Assembly (NCBI GenBank): GCA_035712345.1
Contig: DASTAY010000050.1
Coordinates: forward strand, 3,395-67,394
Direction of reading: 5' to 3'
DNA from: VRUE01 sp035712345
GTDB taxonomy: Bacteria; Actinomycetota; Thermoleophilia; Solirubrobacterales; 70-9
Length of the DNA: 64,000 nucleotides
A model generated the notes under the pieces. It did no database searches, was not told the DNA's origin, and was given only the letters and a program-made list of their open reading frames with translations. This document shows, one piece after another, positions 50,060-58,551 of the stretch (position 1 is the stretch's first letter; each line of letters starts with the position of its first letter). Made by a program: the position numbers and the translations under genes.

Positions 50060-51181
50060 TCATTCGCCGGCGATCTGCGCCGGGACCTCCGACAGCGGCT
50101 CGGCAAGCGCGTCGATCCGCTGCGCGAGCCTGCGCGTGTCGGCGCGGCTCAGCTCGGTGTAGGAGACGAAGCCGCCGCCGCGCCGGTAGGGCTTCAGCGA
50201 GGCGTAGACGTCTTCAAACTGGGCTTCGATTTCCCTCGCCGGCTTCGGGCCCTGCTCGGCGACCAGTGGCTCGACCGCTTCGAAGGCTGCCTCGGCGCCT
50301 TCGACGTTGGCCTCGAAATCGACCAGGTCGACGTGCGAGTAGCGCTCCTCCTCACCGGTGATCTTCGAGGCCGAGACCTCCCCGAGCAGCTCGTTGGCGC
50401 CGTTGGCGATCTGCGCCGCCTGTAGTTCGACGCGCTTCACCCTCCGCCGCAGCTCCTCGACGTTGGCGAGCAGCCGCTTGGCGACCGGAGTCATCCCGGC
50501 CGTCGTGTCCTTTTCCCACAGCGTCTGCTCGATCTTGTGGAAGCCTTCGAATTCGCCCGCTTCGACGTCGTTGATGCGGGCGTCGATGCGCGGGTCGAGG
50601 TCGCCGAAGGACTCGGCCACCGGCTCGACCCTCTCGTACGGGATGCGGGCGGCGGGGTAGAGGCCCTTCGCCTTGGCGACGTCGCCGGCGATGACCGCGG
50701 CGACGAACGGTTCGGTCTCGGCGACCAGCTCGTCGGCGTTCCTCTCCAGGTAGTCGCGGTACCGGGCAACCGCTTCTTCGCTCGCCGGCTCGGCCTGCGC
50801 CTCGGCGCCGCCGGTCACGGTCAGCGTGCCGTTTTCGTTCGTGCCGCCGGTGCAGCGCAGCGTGTATTCGCCCTTCTCCAGCTTCAGCGAGAAACCGCCC
50901 GAGAGACCTTCGGAGAGGTTCTCGACCTCGCCCAGGATCGTTTCGCCTTCGAGCACCTCGAGCTCGGTCACGCTCGAGCTGCCGGTGTTTTCGACTTCGA
51001 AGACGAGCGGACCGGCGGGAGCCTTGGCGTCGTGCGGGTCGCATCCTTCGTCGGTCAGCTCGAAGGCCATCTTCTTCGCCCCCGGGGGAACGTCGTTGCT
51101 CGAGCCGCAGCCGGCGACCCCAAGCGCGGTCAGGCCGAGCACGGCGAGGATGGGAAGGGCGTGGGCGGGAGATCGTTGCAT
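50060..51181 (-). CDS. efeO: EfeO-type iron uptake lipoprotein (cupredoxin + M75 domain)
   Basis: A 373-aa exported protein. The signal peptide ends in a lipobox (LGVAGC, Cys25). An N-terminal cupredoxin-like domain (about residues 35-125) is followed by an imelysin/peptidase M75 domain (about 135-373) with the HxxE motif in FHKIEQTLW. This architecture defines EfeO, the periplasmic or surface component that supplies iron to EfeU. It follows efeU-efeB in the same direction but has its own operator-like palindrome and a strong hairpin before it, so it may be separately transcribed. Confidence 0.9.
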   Translation of the reverse strand: MQRSPAHALPILAVLGLTALGVAGCGSSNDVPPGAKKMAFELTDEGCDPHDAKAPAGPLVFEVENTGSSSVTELEVLEGETILGEVENLSEGLSGGFSLKLEKGEYTLRCTGGTNENGTLTVTGGAEAQAEPASEEAVARYRDYLERNADELVAETEPFVAAVIAGDVAKAKGLYPAARIPYERVEPVAESFGDLDPRIDARINDVEAGEFEGFHKIEQTLWEKDTTAGMTPVAKRLLANVEELRRRVKRVELQAAQIANGANELLGEVSASKITGEEERYSHVDLVDFEANVEGAEAAFEAVEPLVAEQGPKPAREIEAQFEDVYASLKPYRRGGGFVSYTELSRADTRRLAQRIDALAEPLSEVPAQIAGE

Positions 51182-51219
51182 CTGGGGGATCGCTCCTGTC
51201 GGGTTGGCCTGGGACGAGA

Positions 51220-51235
51220 GTTAGGCGACCCTAAC
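51220..51235 (-). promoter_or_regulatory. Iron-box-like operator upstream of efeO
   Basis: Perfect palindrome GTTAGG-CGAC-CCTAAC, 38 bp before the efeO start. The TTAGGC...CCTAA pattern is close to DtxR/IdeR boxes. It is near-identical to the site upstream of efeU. Confidence 0.65.
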
Positions 51236-51278
51236 AAAAACCGACACGTCCAGTCGGAATGCGAAAGTTTGAATCGGC

Positions 51279-51321
51279 GCCGTAGAGGTTTGGTCCGCAT
51301 AGCGGACCAAAACACTACGGC
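51279..51321 (-). terminator. Strong hairpin between efeB and efeO
   Basis: Outer arms GCCGTAG (51279-51285) / CTACGGC (51315-51321) and inner arms TTTGGTCCGC (51289-51298) / GCGGACCAAA (51302-51311) with a 3-nt loop. It lies just after the efeB stop. Confidence 0.7.
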
Positions 51322-51325
51322 CCGC

Positions 51326-52564
51326 TCAGCTGAGCAGGGTCTCGCCGACGTAGCCACCCCTGCGGGCGCCGGGGGGGACGGCGAAGACGGCGCTGCCGAC
51401 GTGCTTGATGTACTCGTTGAGCGCGTCTCGGGAGCCGAGGCGGCGCTGGATCGGCACGAACTGGCGTCGGGGGTCGCGCTGGAAGGCGATGAAGAAGAGA
51501 CCGGCTTCGAGCTCGCCCAACCCCTCGTCGACGCCGTCGGTGAAGGAGTAGCCGCGGCGCAGGATCCGCTCGCCGGAGTTGGACGAGGGCGAGGCGAGGC
51601 GCACGTGTGAGTCCGCGGGGATGGTTGGCCGCCCGCCCGCTTCGGCGTCGAGGTCGAGCGGGTCGTCCTCGCCGCTCTCGCCGAGCGGCGCGCCGCTGTA
51701 CTTGTGGCGGCCGATCGTCTGCTCTTGGTCTTCGAGGGACGAGCGGTCCCAGACCTCGAGCAGCATGCGGATGCGGCGGGTGACCACGTAGCTGCCGCCG
51801 CGCATCCAGGCCGGGCCTTCGCCGCCGCCGACCCAGACGAAGCGCCGCATCGCCTCGGTGTCCTCGGCGCGGATGTTCGCCGTGCCGTCCTTGAAGCCCA
51901 GCAGGTTGCGGGGCGTGTCCTGGCTGCGGCTGGTGGTCGAGGTGCGGCCGAAGCCGAGCTGGGACCAGCGCATGACGACTGCGCCGCGGCCGATCCGGGC
52001 GAGGTTGCGGATCGCGTGGAAGGCGACCTGGGGGTCGTCGGAGCAAGCCTGCACGCAGACGTCGCCGCCGCTTTCGGCCGGCTCGAGCTCGTCGGCGGGC
52101 AGCGGCGGGATGGGGGCCAGCGGCGCGGGCCGCTTCCGCCCGAGGCCGAGCCCGCGGCGTTCGAACAGGTTCGGCCCGAAGCCGAAGGTGACGGTGAGCC
52201 GCGAGGGGAGCAGGCCGACCGTCTCACCGGTGTCGTCGGGTGGCGCGACCTGCAGCGCGTTGACGTCGCCGACCATCCGGCCGGTGGTCATCTCCGCCGC
52301 CGCCAGTGACCATTCGCGCATCAGCTCGCGCAGCTCGGAGCGGCTGTTCGTGACCAGGTCGAAAGCGGCGAAGTGGAGGCGATCCTGGGCAGGCGTGTCG
52401 ATGCCCGCCTGGTGCTCGCCGTAGAAGGGAACCGAGCCGGTTCCGTCGCCCGAGGCGTCTGCGCTCTCCTGGCCGAGCAGAAAGCCACCGGCGCCGCCGA
52501 GGGCGAGCCCGGCGCCCCCGGCGCCGGCCGAGGCCAGCAGCCGGCGGCGGGTGATCGGGCTCAT
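51326..52564 (-). CDS. efeB: EfeB-type Dyp peroxidase, Tat-exported
   Basis: A 412-aa dye-decolorizing haem peroxidase. The N-terminus (ITRRRLLASAGAGGAGLAL) is a twin-arginine signal. The Dyp signature GFKDGTAN (GxxDG, about residue 221) and the proximal His in IPADSHVRLASP (about 313-324), plus a distal Arg in SFTDG-VDEGLGELEAGLFF context, are seen. EfeB is the peroxidase partner of the EfeUOB iron importer, proposed to oxidise Fe(II) or release haem iron. It lies 10 bp downstream of efeU on the same strand. Confidence 0.92.
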   Translation of the reverse strand: MSPITRRRLLASAGAGGAGLALGGAGGFLLGQESADASGDGTGSVPFYGEHQAGIDTPAQDRLHFAAFDLVTNSRSELRELMREWSLAAAEMTTGRMVGDVNALQVAPPDDTGETVGLLPSRLTVTFGFGPNLFERRGLGLGRKRPAPLAPIPPLPADELEPAESGGDVCVQACSDDPQVAFHAIRNLARIGRGAVVMRWSQLGFGRTSTTSRSQDTPRNLLGFKDGTANIRAEDTEAMRRFVWVGGGEGPAWMRGGSYVVTRRIRMLLEVWDRSSLEDQEQTIGRHKYSGAPLGESGEDDPLDLDAEAGGRPTIPADSHVRLASPSSNSGERILRRGYSFTDGVDEGLGELEAGLFFIAFQRDPRRQFVPIQRRLGSRDALNEYIKHVGSAVFAVPPGARRGGYVGETLLS

Positions 52565-52574
52565 CGGCGGTCGG

Positions 52575-53444
52575 TCAGGCAGGGCTCTCGGCCGTCGCGG
52601 CGCCGCGACGGGCCCCGCTCCGCAGGCGCCGCAGGCGCGTCCGCAGCCGGTCGGGCCAGACCACGAAGAGCGCCATCGGCACGGCGTAGGCCAGGTAGAC
52701 GACGGCCTCGATCACGGTCGGCTGCGGCTGCAGGCCGAGCATCCCGGTCAGCAGCGAGCCGGACACCGTCCCCGGCTGGACCAGCCAGGTGAGATCGAGC
52801 GCCTGCCCCTGCAGGCCGTTGATCCAGCCCGCCTCGTGGGCCGTGTGCGCCGCGGTCGCCAGCAGGCCGGCGGCGACGAAGACGAGCACGAGGCCGGTGA
52901 TGCGGAAGAAGCGCGTGAGGTTGATCCGCACGCCGCCGCGGTAGAGGCCGAGCCCGATCGCGATCGCGGCGGCAAGCCCGAGGATCGCGCCCGCACCGGC
53001 GGCGGTGGGGTTGGTCGAGTCCTGGAAGGCGGCGAGCAGGAAGACGGTGGTCTCGAAGCCCTCCCGCAGGACCGCGAGGAAGGCCATCCCGACCAGCGCG
53101 ATGGTCGAGCCGGTGGCGAGCGCCGAGGCGGCCTCGCCTTCCAGTTCGGCTTTGATCCCGCGTGCGTTGCGGCGCATCCAGACGATCATGTAGGTGATCG
53201 TCGCGACCGCGATCAGGCTGACGATCGTCTCCAGGCCCTCCTGCTGGCGCTGCGGCAGCTCCTCGCCGACGACCCGCAGCAGCACGGCTACCGCGGTGCA
53301 GAGGACGACCGCGATGCCGACCCCGATCCACATCTGCTTGAGCGCGTCGCGTCGCCCCTCCTTGACCAGGAAGGCGGCGATGATGCCGACGATCAGCGAG
53401 GCCTCGACGCCCTCGCGCAGCGCGATTACAAAGGTGGGGATCAT
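52575..53444 (-). CDS. efeU: EfeU/FTR1-family iron permease
   Basis: A 289-aa membrane protein with seven predicted helices. The two REXXE motifs that bind iron read ALREGVEASLI (about residues 8-18) and AVLREGFETTVFL (about 119-131), both intact. It should import ferric/ferrous iron across the membrane with EfeO and EfeB. ATG 53444 starts at MIPTFVIALREG; the longer frame to 53474 is not needed. The gene leads the efeU-efeB pair and has an iron-box-like palindrome upstream. Confidence 0.93.
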   Translation of the reverse strand: MIPTFVIALREGVEASLIVGIIAAFLVKEGRRDALKQMWIGVGIAVVLCTAVAVLLRVVGEELPQRQQEGLETIVSLIAVATITYMIVWMRRNARGIKAELEGEAASALATGSTIALVGMAFLAVLREGFETTVFLLAAFQDSTNPTAAGAGAILGLAAAIAIGLGLYRGGVRINLTRFFRITGLVLVFVAAGLLATAAHTAHEAGWINGLQGQALDLTWLVQPGTVSGSLLTGMLGLQPQPTVIEAVVYLAYAVPMALFVVWPDRLRTRLRRLRSGARRGAATAESPA

Positions 53445-53479
53445 TCTGGATGCGGCTCCTGCCTGGCCGCCCACTAGCC

Positions 53480-53499
53480 GTTAGGCGACCCTAATTAGG
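53480..53499 (-). promoter_or_regulatory. Iron-box-like operator upstream of efeU
   Basis: GTTAGGCGACCCTAAT (53480-53495) matches the efeO site in 15 of 16 bases and overlaps a second palindrome CCTAATTAGG (53490-53499). It is placed 35 bp before the efeU start. Confidence 0.65.
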
Positions 53500-53528
53500 T
53501 GGGCCAAAACCTAGCACAGGAGTTGGGA

Positions 53529-54929
53529 TTACGCCTGCGGCAGCCAGGGCTCGTACCACTGGGTGAGTCCGCGGGTCAGCTCGTCGGCCTGCTTCGGCCC
53601 CCAGCTGCCCGGCTCGTAAGGGTGCACCGGGCCGGGCTCGTCGAGCAGGGGCTGGACGATCCGCCAGGTCTCCTCGACCGTGTCCTGGCGGGTGAAGAGC
53701 TGGTGGATGCCGTCGAGGGCGTCGTCGAGCAGGCGCTCGTAGGGCTCGGGCTCCTCGCCCGGAACCTTTTCGAAGAGGACCTCGAGGTCGGCCGGCTCGA
53801 ACGCCTCCTCACCCGCCTTCTTCGCGTACATCCGCGTGCGGGCGCCCGGCGTCGGCTCGATCCGCACCGTCAGCTGGTTCGGTTCCGGACGCTTGCCGCC
53901 GCCGACGCCGAGCCGCGGCGGCCGCTTGAAGGTCACGGTCACCTCACTCGCCTTGGCCGGCATCTGCTTGCCGGCGCGGATGAAGAAGGGGACGCCGCTC
54001 CAGCGCCAGTTGTCGACCTCGAGCTCGACCGCGGCGAAGGTCTCGGTGGTCGAGTCCGGAGCGACTTCCCTGACGTCGCGGAAGCCGTCGTACTGGCCGC
54101 GCACGTAGCGCTTCGGGTCGGCGCTGCGCACGGCTTTGAAGAATTCGAGCTTCTTGTCGCGGATCGAGTCCTCCTGGTTGCCGGTCGGCGGCCCCATCCC
54201 GACCAGCGCCAGCACCTGCAGGGCGTGGTTCTGGATCACGTCGCGCATCGCCCCGACCGCGTCGTAGAAGCGGCCGCGGTCGTCGACGCCGAAGTTCTCG
54301 GCGATCGTCATCTGCACGTGGGCGACGTGCTCGCGGTTCCAGACCGGCTCGAGCAGCGAGTTGGCGAAGCGCAGGTAGGTGATGTCCATCACCGGCTCCT
54401 TGCCGAGGTAGTGGTCGATCCTCAGGATCTGCTCCTCGGAGAGCGTCTCGCACAGTTCGGCGTTGAGCTCCCGCGCCGAGGCCAGGTCGTGGCCGAACGG
54501 CTTCTCGATCACCACGTGCGCGTTCTCGGTCAGCCCGGCCCTGCCGAGACCGTTGACCACGGTGGCGAAGAGCGAGGGTGGGATCTCCAGGTAGAAGACC
54601 GGCCGCTGCGCGTCGCCGATCGCCTCCGCCACCCGTTCGAAGGTCTCGCTGTCGGCGTAATCGCCCTGCACGTAGGTGAGGCGGGCGGCGAGGCGGTCGA
54701 AGACGTCCTCGTCGGGGCTGCCGACGGTGGCGCCGATCGCGTCGTGGGCGTGCCTGCGCAGCGTCTCGTCGTCCCATTCGTCGATCGCGACGCCGACGAT
54801 CGGGCAGTCGAGCTTGCCGCGCGCCTCCAGCCGGTAGAGCGCCCGGAAGGTCATTTTCTTCGCCAGGTCGCCGCTGATCCCGAAGATCGTCAGCACGTCC
54901 GCGCTGGCGCCGTCCTTGCCCTTCGCCAT
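53529..54929 (-). CDS. zwf: Glucose-6-phosphate 1-dehydrogenase
   Basis: A 466-aa enzyme making 6-phosphogluconolactone and NADPH. The coenzyme site IFGISGDLAKKM (about residues 15-26) and the active-site RIDHYLGKEPV (about 168-178) with His-Asp are intact, as are VIEKPFGHDL and the C-terminal domain. Length is typical (about 470-500). ATG 54929 lies 8 nt after TAGCCT and has no RBS. It is divergent from gnd with 85 bp between starts, which suggests joint control of the oxidative pentose phosphate genes. Confidence 0.96.
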   Translation of the reverse strand: MAKGKDGASADVLTIFGISGDLAKKMTFRALYRLEARGKLDCPIVGVAIDEWDDETLRRHAHDAIGATVGSPDEDVFDRLAARLTYVQGDYADSETFERVAEAIGDAQRPVFYLEIPPSLFATVVNGLGRAGLTENAHVVIEKPFGHDLASARELNAELCETLSEEQILRIDHYLGKEPVMDITYLRFANSLLEPVWNREHVAHVQMTIAENFGVDDRGRFYDAVGAMRDVIQNHALQVLALVGMGPPTGNQEDSIRDKKLEFFKAVRSADPKRYVRGQYDGFRDVREVAPDSTTETFAAVELEVDNWRWSGVPFFIRAGKQMPAKASEVTVTFKRPPRLGVGGGKRPEPNQLTVRIEPTPGARTRMYAKKAGEEAFEPADLEVLFEKVPGEEPEPYERLLDDALDGIHQLFTRQDTVEETWRIVQPLLDEPGPVHPYEPGSWGPKQADELTRGLTQWYEPWLPQA

Positions 54930-54937
54930 CGCCCGCC

Positions 54938-54943
54938 AGGCTA
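54938..54943 (-). promoter_or_regulatory. zwf: -10 element of zwf (leaderless)
   Basis: Minus-strand TAGCCT, 8 nt before ATG 54929. Confidence 0.48.
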
Positions 54944-54967
54944 TCCCAGTGAGCCGGGCGAGTCGCG

Positions 54968-54973
54968 TAGGGT
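54968..54973 (+). promoter_or_regulatory. gnd: -10 element of gnd
   Basis: TAGGGT, 41 nt before ATG 55015. Unlike its neighbours, this gene has a short 5' leader with GGGAGGAG as RBS. Confidence 0.42.
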
Positions 54974-55014
54974 AGGCCCGTGACGCCGAAGATCGACATT
55001 GGGAGGAGCTGCTG

Positions 55015-56031
55015 ATGGAGCTGGGAATCGTCGGACTCGGTCGCATGGGGGCGAACATGGCCCGCCGCCTGATGCGCGACGGCCACCGGATCGTCGCCTA
55101 CGACGTCAACCCCGACGCTATCTCCGAGCTGGCCGGCGAGGGCGCCGACGGCGCCTCCTCGCTGCAGGACCTGGCCGCGAAGCTGAGCGCTCCGCGCGCG
55201 GTCTGGGTGATGGTCCCCTCCGGCGATATCACCGAGCAGACGATCGACGACGTCGCCGCCGTGCTCGAGCCCGGCGATGCGATCGTCGACGGCGGCAACT
55301 CCTACTACCGCGACGACATCCGCCGGGCCGAGAAGCTGCGCGGGCAGCAGATCGATTTCGTCGATTGCGGCACGAGCGGCGGCGTCTTCGGCCTCGAGCG
55401 CGGCTACTGCCTGATGATCGGCGGGCCCGACGGCGTGGTGCAGCGGCTCGACCCGATCTTCGCGACGCTGGCGCCGGGGGTGGCGGCGGCCGAGCGCACG
55501 CCCGGTCGCAGCGGCGAGCCCTCGGCGGCGGAGAACGGCTACCTGCACTGCGGCCCCAACGGCGCCGGGCACTTCGTCAAGATGGTCCACAACGGGATCG
55601 AGTACGGCCTGATGGCCGCCTATGCCGAGGGCCTCAACATCCTCGAGAACGCCAACGCCGGCAAGGTGCAGCGCGAGCAGGACGCGGAGACGGCGCCGCT
55701 CGAGCAACCCGAGTACTACCAGTACGACCTCGACCTGCCGGAGGTGGCCGAGGTCTGGCGGCGGGGCAGCGTGATCGGCTCCTGGCTGCTCGACCTGACC
55801 GCGGCGGCGATGCAGGAATCGCCCGACCTGGGCGACTTCGCCGGTCGCGTCTCGGACTCCGGCGAGGGCCGCTGGACCTCGATCGCGGCGATCGACGAGG
55901 GTGTGCCGGCGCCGGTCCTGACCACGGCGCTGTACGAGCGCTTCGCCTCGCGCGGTCTCGACGACTTCGCCGACAAGGTGCTCTCCGCCATGCGCAAGCA
56001 GTTCGGCGGCCACGACGAGAAGGCTTCCTAG
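55015..56031 (+). CDS. gnd: 6-phosphogluconate dehydrogenase, short (NAD-type) form
   Basis: A 338-aa oxidative decarboxylase making ribulose 5-phosphate. The Rossmann start reads ELGIVGLGRMGANMARRL (residues 2-19). VDGGNSYYRDD (about 93-103), the GTSGGVFGLERGYCLMIGG loop and FVKMVHNGIEYG (about 190-201) with the catalytic Lys and Asn/Glu are present. At about 340 residues it belongs to the shorter NAD-preferring Gnd class rather than the about 470-aa form. GGGAGGAG precedes ATG 55015. It is followed by pgl after 26 bp. Confidence 0.93.
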   Translation: MELGIVGLGRMGANMARRLMRDGHRIVAYDVNPDAISELAGEGADGASSLQDLAAKLSAPRAVWVMVPSGDITEQTIDDVAAVLEPGDAIVDGGNSYYRDDIRRAEKLRGQQIDFVDCGTSGGVFGLERGYCLMIGGPDGVVQRLDPIFATLAPGVAAAERTPGRSGEPSAAENGYLHCGPNGAGHFVKMVHNGIEYGLMAAYAEGLNILENANAGKVQREQDAETAPLEQPEYYQYDLDLPEVAEVWRRGSVIGSWLLDLTAAAMQESPDLGDFAGRVSDSGEGRWTSIAAIDEGVPAPVLTTALYERFASRGLDDFADKVLSAMRKQFGGHDEKAS

Positions 56032-56057
56032 AGGTCGGAGCGGGTAGGCATTCCAAG

Positions 56058-56738
56058 ATGGCGATCGAGACCAAGGTCTTCCCCGACGACCGCGCGGCGT
56101 CGCGCTACGCGGCCGAGCTGATTGCCTCGACAGGGCAGGAGGCGCTCGACGACAAGGGCGAATACGACCTCGCGCTGAGTGGCGGCAAGACGCCCTGGGC
56201 GATGATCGGCCTGCTCGGCGAGATGGAGGAGATGCCCTGGGAGGACGCCCACATCTTCCAGGTCGACGAGCGGGTCGCGCCGCCGGGCGACGAGGCCCGC
56301 AACCTCACCCACCTGGTGCAGATGCTCTCGATCGACCATCAGGCGGCGCTGCGGCCGATGCCGGTCACGAGCCGCGACCTCGAACTCTCGGCCGCCGAGT
56401 ACGAAGTGCACGTGCCCGAGCAGCTCGACCTCATCCACCTCGGCCTCGGGCCGGACGGGCACACCGCCTCCCTGGTGCCCGGTGACTCGGTGCTCGAAGT
56501 CGAGGATCGTCGCGTGGCGATGACCTGGGACCCCTACGAAGGCCACCGTCGCATGACGCTCACCTACCCGGCGCTCACCGCGGCGCGGAAGATCCTCTGG
56601 CTGGTGCTGGGCGAGGAGGCGCGCGAGCCGCTCGCCAAGCTGCTCGCCGGCGATCGCTCGATCCCGGCCGGCCGGGTCGAGAACGACAACATGGTGCTCG
56701 TCTGCGACGAGGCGGCGATGGGCTCGGCTGCCGGATGA
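56058..56738 (+). CDS. pgl: 6-phosphogluconolactonase
   Basis: A 226-aa enzyme hydrolysing 6-phosphogluconolactone, of the NagB/DevB superfamily. LALSGGKTPWAMI (about residues 38-50, phosphate loop), FQVDERVAPPGDEARN (about 73-88) and HLGLGPDGHTASLVPG (about 131-146) are the diagnostic motifs. It continues the gnd transcript and its stop overlaps the ATG of a crotonase gene (ATGA). No signal peptide, so cytosolic. Confidence 0.94.
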   Translation: MAIETKVFPDDRAASRYAAELIASTGQEALDDKGEYDLALSGGKTPWAMIGLLGEMEEMPWEDAHIFQVDERVAPPGDEARNLTHLVQMLSIDHQAALRPMPVTSRDLELSAAEYEVHVPEQLDLIHLGLGPDGHTASLVPGDSVLEVEDRRVAMTWDPYEGHRRMTLTYPALTAARKILWLVLGEEAREPLAKLLAGDRSIPAGRVENDNMVLVCDEAAMGSAAG

Positions 56739-57649
56739 GCGCGGGCCCGGCCGCGGGCGAGTTCGAGACCCTGCTCTACGACGTGGCCGGCCCGGTCGCG
56801 ACGATCACCCTCAACCGGCCCGAGCAGCTCAACACGATCGTGCCGCCGATGCCCGAAGAGGTCGAGACGGCGGTCGAGCTGGCGGTGCGCGACGAGGAGG
56901 TCAGGGTGATCGTCCTGCGCGGCGCCGGGCGCGCCTTCTCCGCCGGTTATGACTTCGGCGGCGGCTTCCACCACTGGGACGAGCAGATGACGACCGAGGG
57001 CGAGTGGGACCCCGGCAAGGACTTCGCCTTCTCGACCGCGCCGGCGCTGGCGCCGACGCAGAAGCTGATGAGCGTCTGGCGAGCGCCCAAGCCGGTGATC
57101 GCCCAGGTGCACGGCTGGTGCGTCGGCGGCGGCAGCGACTTCGCCCTCTGCGCCGACCTGGTGATCGCCAGCGAGGACGCCCGCATCGGCACGCCCTACT
57201 CGCGCATGTGGGGCGCCTACCTCTCCGGCATGTGGCTCTACCGGCTGGGGCTGGCCAAGGCGAAGGAGCACGCGCTGACCGGCAAGCCGCTCTCGGGCGC
57301 CGAAGCGGCCGAGGTCGAGCTGATCAACCGCGCGGTGCCCTTCGAGCGGCTGGAGGAGACGGTCGCCGAGGCGGCCCGGGAGCTTGCCTCGATCCCGGCC
57401 TCGCAGCTGGCGGCGATGAAGCTCCTCGTCAACCACGCCTACGAGAACATGGGCCTCGCCTCGACGCAGACCCTCGGCCCGATCCTCGACGGCTTGATGC
57501 GCAACACGCCCGACGCCAAGCGCTTCATCGAGCTGGCCGAGCGCGACGGCGTCTCCCGCGCGGTCGCCGAGCGCGACGGCCCCTTTGGCGACTACAGCCA
57601 GGCGGCGCCGGAGGACAAGCCGGATCCGGGCAACGTCATCGAGCCCTGA
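56735..57649 (+). CDS. Enoyl-CoA hydratase/isomerase family protein
   Basis: A 304-aa crotonase-fold protein. GAGRAFSAGYDFGGG (about residues 64-78) and VHGWCVGGGSDFALCADLVIAS (about 121-142, including the CoA-loop GGG) are present. Position 139-159 (RIGTPYSRMWGAYLSG) diverges from classic hydratases, and the usual second Glu is not evident. It may be a hydrolase or isomerase rather than a beta-oxidation hydratase. ATGA overlap couples it to pgl, an unusual partner for a pentose phosphate gene. Confidence 0.85.
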   Translation: MSAGPAAGEFETLLYDVAGPVATITLNRPEQLNTIVPPMPEEVETAVELAVRDEEVRVIVLRGAGRAFSAGYDFGGGFHHWDEQMTTEGEWDPGKDFAFSTAPALAPTQKLMSVWRAPKPVIAQVHGWCVGGGSDFALCADLVIASEDARIGTPYSRMWGAYLSGMWLYRLGLAKAKEHALTGKPLSGAEAAEVELINRAVPFERLEETVAEAARELASIPASQLAAMKLLVNHAYENMGLASTQTLGPILDGLMRNTPDAKRFIELAERDGVSRAVAERDGPFGDYSQAAPEDKPDPGNVIEP

Positions 57650-57658
57650 GCCACTTGT

Positions 57659-57676
57659 GTTAGCGATTTAGCTAAC
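57659..57676. promoter_or_regulatory. Operator-like palindrome upstream of XRE/NTase module
   Basis: GTTAGC-GATTTA-GCTAAC, perfect 6-bp arms, overlapping a TATAGT -10 candidate (57678-57683) directly before the HTH gene. This placement is typical of autoregulated toxin-antitoxin operons. Confidence 0.55.
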
Positions 57677-57685
57677 ATATAGTCG

Positions 57686-58009
57686 ATGGCGCTCGCGATG
57701 GAGATATTGATCGACAGCGGCCTCAGTCAGGCTGAGCTTGCGCGTAGGGCGGGGATGCCGCGCTCAGTCGTCAATGCCTACGTGCGTGGCAAGCGTGAGC
57801 CGGGGTCGGATGCGCTCGCGCGATTGGCGGCGGCGGCTGGATTCGATCTGACGCTCTCTCCGCGCACGCCCCCGGTCGATGCCGAGCGGGCGAGCAAGAT
57901 CCTCGTCCAGGTCTTGGAGCTCGCGGAGGCGCTGCCGTATCGCCCGAAGCCCGAGCTCGATTATCCGCGGTTGCCCGATCGGATCGCGGGGGGCGCTTCC
58001 GCCCTATGA
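57686..58009 (+). CDS. XRE-family HTH protein, probable antitoxin
   Basis: A 107-aa DNA-binding protein. The helix-turn-helix reads LSQAELARRAGMPRSVVNAYVRGKREPG (about residues 13-40, seen in parts), followed by LARLAAAAGFDLTL. The C-terminal part is a linker with a short helix (KILVQVLELAEALP). ATG 57686 is close behind the TATAGT box; ATG 57698 would give a better leaderless spacing (14 nt). Its stop overlaps the next ATG, so it is coupled to a nucleotidyltransferase gene, the usual order antitoxin then toxin. Confidence 0.82.
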   Translation: MALAMEILIDSGLSQAELARRAGMPRSVVNAYVRGKREPGSDALARLAAAAGFDLTLSPRTPPVDAERASKILVQVLELAEALPYRPKPELDYPRLPDRIAGGASAL

Positions 58010-58542
58010 GCGAGCTGGTCGAGAAGCTGTTCGCGATCCATGACGCGCTTACCGAGGTGGGTCTCGCCCATGCGTTCGGTGGGGCGATTGCGCTCGCGTA
58101 CTGCGTCGAGGAGCCTCGCGGCACGCGTGACCTCGACGTCAACGTATTCGTCGACGCTGCGGAGGCGGAATCGGTGCTTGCCGCGCTGCCGGATGGGGTA
58201 CGCGTCCGAAAGCGAGACATTGCGCAGGTCCTTCGTGACGGTCAGGCTCGCCTGTGGTGGGACGGGGTCCCGGTCGATGTCTTCCTCAACAACATCCCGC
58301 TGCACGACGCCGTCGCCGCGGCAGTCGTCTGGGTCCCGCTCGAGGGTCGTGACATCCCCGTGCTCAATTGTGCGTCGTTGGCGATCTTCAAGGCTTTCTT
58401 CGATCGCCCCAAGGACTGGGCTGACCTCGATGCGATCTCGATCGCAACGCCGGAGGACATCGAAGACGCCGCCTCGACGATCGCCGATCTCGTCGGCGAG
58501 GACGACCCGGCGGTCGAGAAGCTGAAGGCGCTGGTGTCGTAG
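58006..58542 (+). CDS. Nucleotidyltransferase, AbiEii/MNT-like probable toxin
   Basis: A 178-aa minimal nucleotidyltransferase-fold protein. The catalytic pattern GGAIALAYCVEEPRGTRDLDVNVF (about residues 25-48, seen in parts) gives GG and the TRDLDV DxD, with a third acid in GVPVDVFLNN (about 85-94). C-terminal helices (DLVGEDDPAVEKLKAL) complete it. Such proteins paired with an XRE regulator act as toxins that modify tRNA or proteins. ATGA overlap with the HTH gene. Target unknown. Confidence 0.8.
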   Translation: MSELVEKLFAIHDALTEVGLAHAFGGAIALAYCVEEPRGTRDLDVNVFVDAAEAESVLAALPDGVRVRKRDIAQVLRDGQARLWWDGVPVDVFLNNIPLHDAVAAAVVWVPLEGRDIPVLNCASLAIFKAFFDRPKDWADLDAISIATPEDIEDAASTIADLVGEDDPAVEKLKALVS

Positions 58543-58551
58543 CGCTTCGGC

